Part shown: positions 59,680 through 64,000 of the stretch, piece by piece
How the letters are laid out: each line of letters begins with the position of its first letter
How positions within the stretch are numbered: the stretch's first letter is position 1
Source of the DNA: Geodermatophilus saharensis
GTDB lineage: Bacteria; Actinomycetota; Actinomycetes; Mycobacteriales; Geodermatophilaceae
DNA length: 64,000 bases
Assembly: GCF_900188205.1 (NCBI RefSeq)
Contig: NZ_FZOH01000002.1
Location: 124,001-188,000, forward strand
Direction: 5' to 3'
Made by a program: the position numbers and the translations under genes
The notes under the pieces: generated by a model
What the model was told of the DNA's origin: nothing
Seen by the model: the letters and a program-made list of their open reading frames with translations, nothing else
Database searches by the model: none

Positions 59680-61021
59680 CGGTCTCCTCCGCGGGCGGGT
59701 CGGACGGGAACGGCAGCCGGACCTCCACCCGCACCCCGCCCATCCGGGCGCGGGTGACGCGCAGGCCGGCGCCGAGCTCGCGGCAGCGGGACTCGATGTT
59801 GCGCAGCCCGCGGTGGTGGCCGTCGCCGCGCCGGACGGCGGCCCGCAGCAGGCGGCGCAGCGTCTCGGGGTCGCCGGTGCCGTCGTCGGCCACCGACAGC
59901 CGGACCTCCCCGGGCCGGTAGCCGAGCCGGACGGTCGCCCGGGTGGCGCCGGCGTGCCGGGCGGTGTTGGACAGGCACTCCGTGGCGATGCGGAACAGCT
60001 GGTGCTCGGCCTCCGGCGGCAGCACCCGCGGCCGCCCCTCCACCCGGACGGCGACGGCCAGCCCCGGCACCGACGGCAACCGGTCGAGCAGGCCGGGCAG
60101 CGCCGGCCCGGGCAGGCCGTGCTCGTGCTCCGACAGCGCGTGGATGGCGCCGCGCAGCCGCTCGACCGCCTCCCGGGTGAGCGCCTTGGCGTGCCCGAGC
60201 CGCTCGTGCACCTCGGTGTGGTGGGCCACCTCCGGGCGGCACCACTCGATCGTCATCCCGGCGGAGAGCACGTGCTGGGCCACGCTGTCGTGCAGCTCCC
60301 GGGCGATGCGGTGCCGCTCGGCGTCGACCGCCTCGCGCTGGGCGGCGACGTCGAGGCGGTGCTCGGCCTCGGCCAGCTGTTCGTGCCGCTCGGCGAGGTC
60401 GCGGGCCCGCTGGTCGGCCTCGGCGTAGAGCCGCTCGGTCTGCCGGCGCAGCGCCTCGGAACGGGCCAGCAGGTGGTCGGCGTGCAGCGCCACGGCCGAC
60501 TGGTTGGCCACGATCCGCAGGATGGACAGGTCGGCCGGGTCGGCGCTGCGCGGCGCCCCGCCGCAGGCGACCAGCGCCCCGACCGGGTCGCCGTCGACCA
60601 CCAGCGGGACGACGACGGCACCGCCGTCGGCCCGCCAGGGCTCCACCTCCCCGGCGGCCAGCGCGGCGGCGACGGGCCGGCCCACCTCGGCCGGCAGCGC
60701 GGCGAGCTCGGCGACCCGGGCCCCGCCGGGACCGCGGCCGACCAGCCGCGGCCGGGCCAGCGGCAGCGCCTCCTCGGCGAGGGCCAGCACCACCCACGGG
60801 ACGGCGAGCTGGCCGGCGGTCGCGTCGACGACGGCGCGGCACAGCGCGTCGGCGCCCTGCCCGGTGGCCGACAGCACCCGGGCGACATGTTCGAGCTGCG
60901 TCATGGCCCGGGAGAGGTCCTCGGCCGTCTGCCGGTACTCCGCGTACCAGCTGGGCTTCGACGAGCGCAGCCCGGTGAGCTCGGGGATGCCGGGGACGGG
61001 CGCGCGGGGGGTCACGGGCAC
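59672..61021 (-). CDS. GAF-domain sensor histidine kinase (NarL-system type)
   Basis: 449 residues, no membrane helix, so a cytoplasmic sensor. N-terminal helix, GAF domain about 50-185, coiled coil 185-230, HisKA_3 with phospho-His244 in IARELHDSVAQHVL, and HATPase with NTARHAGA, VADDGTGDP and GLRNIESRC. It has WYAEYRQTAEDLSRAM near the start, as seen in alcohol-dehydrogenase-linked kinases. Overlaps the response regulator gene. The signal may be an alcohol or aldehyde bound in the GAF pocket (inference). Confidence 0.93.
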   Translation of the reverse strand: MPVTPRAPVPGIPELTGLRSSKPSWYAEYRQTAEDLSRAMTQLEHVARVLSATGQGADALCRAVVDATAGQLAVPWVVLALAEEALPLARPRLVGRGPGGARVAELAALPAEVGRPVAAALAAGEVEPWRADGGAVVVPLVVDGDPVGALVACGGAPRSADPADLSILRIVANQSAVALHADHLLARSEALRRQTERLYAEADQRARDLAERHEQLAEAEHRLDVAAQREAVDAERHRIARELHDSVAQHVLSAGMTIEWCRPEVAHHTEVHERLGHAKALTREAVERLRGAIHALSEHEHGLPGPALPGLLDRLPSVPGLAVAVRVEGRPRVLPPEAEHQLFRIATECLSNTARHAGATRATVRLGYRPGEVRLSVADDGTGDPETLRRLLRAAVRRGDGHHRGLRNIESRCRELGAGLRVTRARMGGVRVEVRLPFPSDPPAEETGD

Positions 61022-61044
61022 CCCGGGTCAGCGCCGGCGGGCGG

Positions 61045-62289
61045 TCACAGCGCGGCCCGGAACAGCTCGGCGATCTCGGCGCGGTCGGCGTCGCGGGGGT
61101 TGGTCGACAGGCAGGCGTCGCCCAGCGTCGTCGTCGCCAGCCGCTCGACGTCGGCCTCCCGCACGCCCAGCGGCCCCAGCCGGCTGGGGCACCCCAGCTG
61201 GGCGGCCAGCCGGGTGACGACGCCGGCGGCCTCCTCCGCCGCCTCCTCGCCGCTCAGGCCCGTGACGTCGACGCCCATCGCCCGGGCCACCGGCAGGAAC
61301 CGCTCGGGGACGGCGCGGGCGTTGAACCGGATGACGTGCGGCAGCAGCACGCCGTTGACCACGCCGTGCGGCACGTCGAGCAGCCCGCCGACCTGGTGGC
61401 TCATCGCGTGGGTGGCGCCGAGGATGGCGTTGGTGAAGGCCATCCCGGCCTCCAGGCTGGCCTGGGCCATGCGGGTGGTGGCGGCGGTGTCGCCCGGCGC
61501 GGTGAGCGTGCGCCGCAGCGAGCCGCAGATGAGCTCGACGGCGTGCAGCGCGTGCACGTCGGTGAGCGGGCCCGACGCCCGGGAGACGAACGCCTCGATC
61601 CCGTGGGTCAGCGCGTCGAGGCCGGTGGCGGCGGCGAGGTCCTCGGGCATCGTGGTGAGCAGCCGGGGGTCGGTGAGAGAGATGTCGGGGACCAGCACCC
61701 GGCCGATGAGGGTGGCCTTGAGCCGCCGCGTGGTGTCGGTGACGACGGCGAACTGCGACACGTCCGCGCCGGTGCCCGCGGTGCTCGGGCACATGACGGT
61801 GGGCGGAATCGCGGTGGTGACCCGGTCGACCCCCTCGTAGTCGAGGATCGACCCGCCGTTGCTGGCGACGACGGCGACCGCCTTGGCCGCGTCGATGACC
61901 GAGCCGCCGCCCAGGCCGACGACCACGTCGCAGCCGCTCTCGCGGTACCGCTGGACGCCCTCGGCCACCTCGTGGTCCTTGGGGTTGGGCGTGAGCCCGG
62001 TCCACACGGTGGGCCGCAGGCCGGCGTCGTCGAGGTGGCCCGCGAGCTCGGCGAGCCAGCCGGCCTCGACCAGGCCGGCGTCGGTGACCACGAACGGCCG
62101 GCGGGCGCCCAGGCGGCGGGCGGCGAAGCCGGCCTCGGACAGCGCACCCCAGCCGAACACGACCTCGGGCACGAGGTACTTGCTGAACCCGGGCGCCGGC
62201 TCTGCTGACGGGCAGGGAGCCGGCCGGACCGGGCGGTCGAGCGCGCGGTGGACCGGCGGGGGCCCGTGCCGCAGCGGGACGGCGGTCAC
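61045..62289 (-). CDS. Iron-containing alcohol dehydrogenase
   Basis: 414 residues, group III ADH. NAD-binding GLGGGSVIDAAKA, STAGTGADVSQFAVV and metal ligands in ALTHGIEAF, HAMSHQVGG and VPHGVVNG. About 35 residues of Pro/Arg-rich leader precede the fold. Different subgroup from mno, more like 1,3-propanediol/lactaldehyde-type enzymes; could use free NAD. Lies 23 bases upstream of the kinase gene on the same strand, so enzyme and sensor are probably co-expressed. Confidence 0.92.
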   Translation of the reverse strand: MTAVPLRHGPPPVHRALDRPVRPAPCPSAEPAPGFSKYLVPEVVFGWGALSEAGFAARRLGARRPFVVTDAGLVEAGWLAELAGHLDDAGLRPTVWTGLTPNPKDHEVAEGVQRYRESGCDVVVGLGGGSVIDAAKAVAVVASNGGSILDYEGVDRVTTAIPPTVMCPSTAGTGADVSQFAVVTDTTRRLKATLIGRVLVPDISLTDPRLLTTMPEDLAAATGLDALTHGIEAFVSRASGPLTDVHALHAVELICGSLRRTLTAPGDTAATTRMAQASLEAGMAFTNAILGATHAMSHQVGGLLDVPHGVVNGVLLPHVIRFNARAVPERFLPVARAMGVDVTGLSGEEAAEEAAGVVTRLAAQLGCPSRLGPLGVREADVERLATTTLGDACLSTNPRDADRAEIAELFRAAL

Positions 62290-62411
62290 CGCGCCGGGTG
62301 GGGCGGCAGGTGGGGAGCGGGCACGACGACCTCCGGGGCACGGACGGCCCGCCCACGATAGCCGCTGTCGTGATGCGCGTCACACGACTGCGCCCCGCCG
62401 ATCCGGAACGG

Positions 62412-62459
62412 CGTGCACTTCCGCGGAAGTGCCCTGGGGCACTTCCGCCGAAGTGCACG
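62412..62459. repeat. Compound double palindrome, GTGCACTTCCG family
   Basis: Two copies back to back (62412-62434 and 62437-62459); the whole is also one inverted repeat with a single mismatch. It sits between two minus-strand genes, close to the end of a small gene. Confidence 0.85.
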
Positions 62460-62483
62460 GGATCGTCGGGAGGGACCCCGGCG

Positions 62484-62711
62484 TCAGCGGCCGAGGATGC
62501 CGCCGATCGCCCCGCCGAGGCCGCCGCCCTGACCGCCACCGCCGCCGAGCATCTTGACGAGGTCCATCGGGTCGAGGCCGAGCTTCTGCAGGATGCCGGC
62601 GTGCTGCTCGGTGTCCACCTGGCCGGGCAGCTCCTGGTCGGCCTGCTGCGCCTTGGCGTCGTCGCCCTGGGACTGCAGCAGCTGGAGGATCTGTGCCTTG
62701 TCGATCTGCAT
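62484..62711 (-). CDS. Small Gln/Gly-rich hypothetical protein
   Basis: 75 residues from ATG 62711. Helical Gln/Asp-rich start (IDKAQILQLLQSQGDDAKAQQ), AGILQKLGLDPMDLVKMLG, then a Gly-rich end (GGGGGQGGGLGGAIGGILG). Similar short proteins are common in actinobacteria without known role. The Gly-rich tail could favour self-association. Confidence 0.75.
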   Translation of the reverse strand: MQIDKAQILQLLQSQGDDAKAQQADQELPGQVDTEQHAGILQKLGLDPMDLVKMLGGGGGQGGGLGGAIGGILGR

Positions 62712-62743
62712 GACCCGCCGGTACCCGCCGAGCGGGAGTGCAC

Positions 62744-64000
62744 TCACCCCGCGGCGCGCACGACCCGGTCGGGCCGGACGACGGCGTACCGCGCCCGCCC
62801 GGCACCCAGCCACGCGGTGAGCGCGCCGTCGACGTCGTCCACCTCGGTGCGCCGACCCGCCGCGGTCACCGCGACCCGGCCGGGCGAGGCCGTCGCGACC
62901 ACCGCCGTCCCGGCGCCGAGGACGTCGTCGAGCCGGCACTCCCGCCCGTCCACCCGCACCCGCGCGCGCGGCACCAGGGCGCCCGCCAGCCGGCGGCCGG
63001 CCCGGCCGCGCCGGTCGACCAGCGGGCCGGAGCGCAGCGGCGGCGTCCGGCTGTCGGTGGCGTAGGCGGCCAGCGCCGGCACGCCCACGACGGCGGCCAG
63101 CACGGCCCGGCGGACCGGGACCGCGCCCGCTCCCCCGCCGGTCATCAGCCGCCCGACCAGCGCGGCGAGGCGGACCAGCGCCCGGGCGTGCGGCCCGCGC
63201 TCGGCCCCGTGGGTGTCGAGCAGGTCCTCGGGGGCGGTACCGGTGACGACGGCGGCCAGCTTCCAGGCGACCTGGTGCACGTCGCGCAGCCCCAGTCCCA
63301 GCCCCTGGCCGACGAACGGCGGCGTCAGGTGGGCGGCGTCGCCGGCCAGCAGCACGCGCCCGCGGCGCCAGCGGTCGGTGACCTGCGCCCGGTAGACGTA
63401 CTCGGCGCAACGGACCACCTCGGCGTCCGCGGCACCGAACGGCGCGAGGAGCCGGGGCAGTCCGCCGGCCAGCCCGGACACGGTCTCCCCCGGCAGCAGC
63501 CGCGCCTCGAACCGGTAGCGGTCGCCGCTGACCGGCATGAACGTTGCGGCGCGGGCCGGGTCGCAGACCTGGTGCACCCCCGGCCACACCGGCAGCGGCG
63601 ACGGTGCCCGCAGGTCGGCCACGAGCCACCGGTCGGGCCGGCCCAGGTCGCGCATCCGCCCGCCCAGCAGCCGGCGCACCGTGCTGTGCGCGCCGTCGCA
63701 GCCGAGCACCGCCGCCGCGTGGACGTCGGCCCGCTCCCCGGTGCGCCGGTCGACGACCGCGACCGTGACGGACCGGTCCGCCCGCGCGGTCAGCCCCACC
63801 ACCTCCGCCGGGGTGCGCAGCGTGATCCCCGGGGTCCGGACGACGGCGGCACGCAGCACGGCCTCGAGGTCGGGCTGGTGGAACATCGACGCCTGCGGCC
63901 AGCCGTGCCGCCCGGCACCGGGCTCGCGGCCGAACTCGGCGAGCACCCGGTGGGCGGCGTCGACCAGCCGCAGCCCCGCCGCCGGCCGGCTCACCGCGAG
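62744..64000 (-). CDS. FAD-dependent aromatic monooxygenase (PHBH/MhpA-like), C-terminal part
   Basis: At least 418 codons; the start lies beyond the right edge, and the N-terminal FAD-binding GxGxxG region is outside. GTG 63994 is only an internal codon. Visible: MFHQPDLEAVLRAAV, CDGAHSTVRRLLG, and the FAD motif LLAGDAAHLTPPFVGQGLGLGLRD, with a C-terminal thioredoxin-like domain. Members hydroxylate phenols, e.g. 3-(3-hydroxyphenyl)propionate. Not a GMC oxidoreductase, so not the missing mftG. Confidence 0.9.
   Translation of the reverse strand, partial: LAVSRPAAGLRLVDAAHRVLAEFGREPGAGRHGWPQASMFHQPDLEAVLRAAVVRTPGITLRTPAEVVGLTARADRSVTVAVVDRRTGERADVHAAAVLGCDGAHSTVRRLLGGRMRDLGRPDRWLVADLRAPSPLPVWPGVHQVCDPARAATFMPVSGDRYRFEARLLPGETVSGLAGGLPRLLAPFGAADAEVVRCAEYVYRAQVTDRWRRGRVLLAGDAAHLTPPFVGQGLGLGLRDVHQVAWKLAAVVTGTAPEDLLDTHGAERGPHARALVRLAALVGRLMTGGGAGAVPVRRAVLAAVVGVPALAAYATDSRTPPLRSGPLVDRRGRAGRRLAGALVPRARVRVDGRECRLDDVLGAGTAVVATASPGRVAVTAAGRRTEVDDVDGALTAWLGAGRARYAVVRPDRVVRAAG

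Noticed and set aside
62744-64000. Candidate for missing mftG
   Set aside because: The FAD motif GDAAHLTPPF and MhpA-like layout identify an aromatic monooxygenase, not a GMC oxidoreductase.

Overview
The window is very GC-rich actinobacterial DNA: GTG starts are frequent, stop-start overlaps (ATGA/GTGA) are the rule, and coding density is high, with no gene-free stretch above 300 bases. The mix of mycofactocin, F420-linked enzymes, a form II CO-dehydrogenase-like operon, a SAM-IV riboswitch and DtxR/IdeR-type iron boxes suits a soil or stone actinobacterium, perhaps Geodermatophilaceae (Blastococcus, Modestobacter, Geodermatophilus). That placement is inferred from gene content only. I saw no tRNA, rRNA, CRISPR array, insertion sequence or phage gene.

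Layout. 0-4.5 kb: iron-siderophore uptake (two FecCD permeases, ATPase, siderophore-interacting reductase, lipoprotein receptor), with an iron box between the divergent reductase and receptor genes. 4.5-9.3 kb: a DMT exporter, small membrane proteins, a thioesterase-fold protein, an MscS channel and a nitronate monooxygenase. 9.3-11.9 kb: a SAM-IV riboswitch followed by metY-metX. 12-21 kb: a threonine-aldolase-like enzyme, gamma carbonic anhydrase, YdeI protein, NlpC/P60 hydrolase, an F420:NADP reductase and LLM oxidoreductase pair, and an acyl-CoA dehydrogenase with an APH-like kinase. 21-30.5 kb: TldD/TldE, MBL hydrolase, an ArsR/SRPBCC pair with two matching operators, EEP phosphatase, amidohydrolase, DedA, HAD and a hydrolase. 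30.6-35.6 kb: coxS-coxL-coxM-coxG, form II by gene order and active-site motif. 35.9-38.5 kb: an MFS carrier and a GAF regulator.

The most interesting region runs from 38.6 to 62.3 kb and is built around the redox cofactor mycofactocin. The precursor peptide MftA, its chaperone MftB, the radical SAM enzyme MftC and the regulator MftR form the core at 50.3-52.7 kb. The peptidase gene mftE (43.5 kb) and glycosyltransferase gene mftF (38.6 kb) lie apart from it among transporters, an isochorismatase-like gene and a second iron-siderophore receptor. mftD and mftG are not in the window. Enzymes expected to use the cofactor are next door: two mycofactocin-type SDR dehydrogenases (48.3-50.0 kb) and an NDMA-dependent methanol/alcohol dehydrogenase (54.3 kb). 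The latter is followed by a MoxR ATPase with a long histidine-rich tail and a VWA protein with His-rich patches, a likely metal-loading or activation pair. A LuxR-type two-component system and an iron-containing alcohol dehydrogenase close the region. Together this looks like an alcohol/C1 oxidation island with its own cofactor supply and sensing.

Several families of dispersed palindromes and hairpins sit between genes. One is centred on GTGCACTTCCG plus its complement, one on paired CGAGATC/GATCTCG palindromes, and one is a covarying hairpin ending exactly at convergent gene ends. Short tandem repeats of 9, 14-16 and 20 bp are also present.
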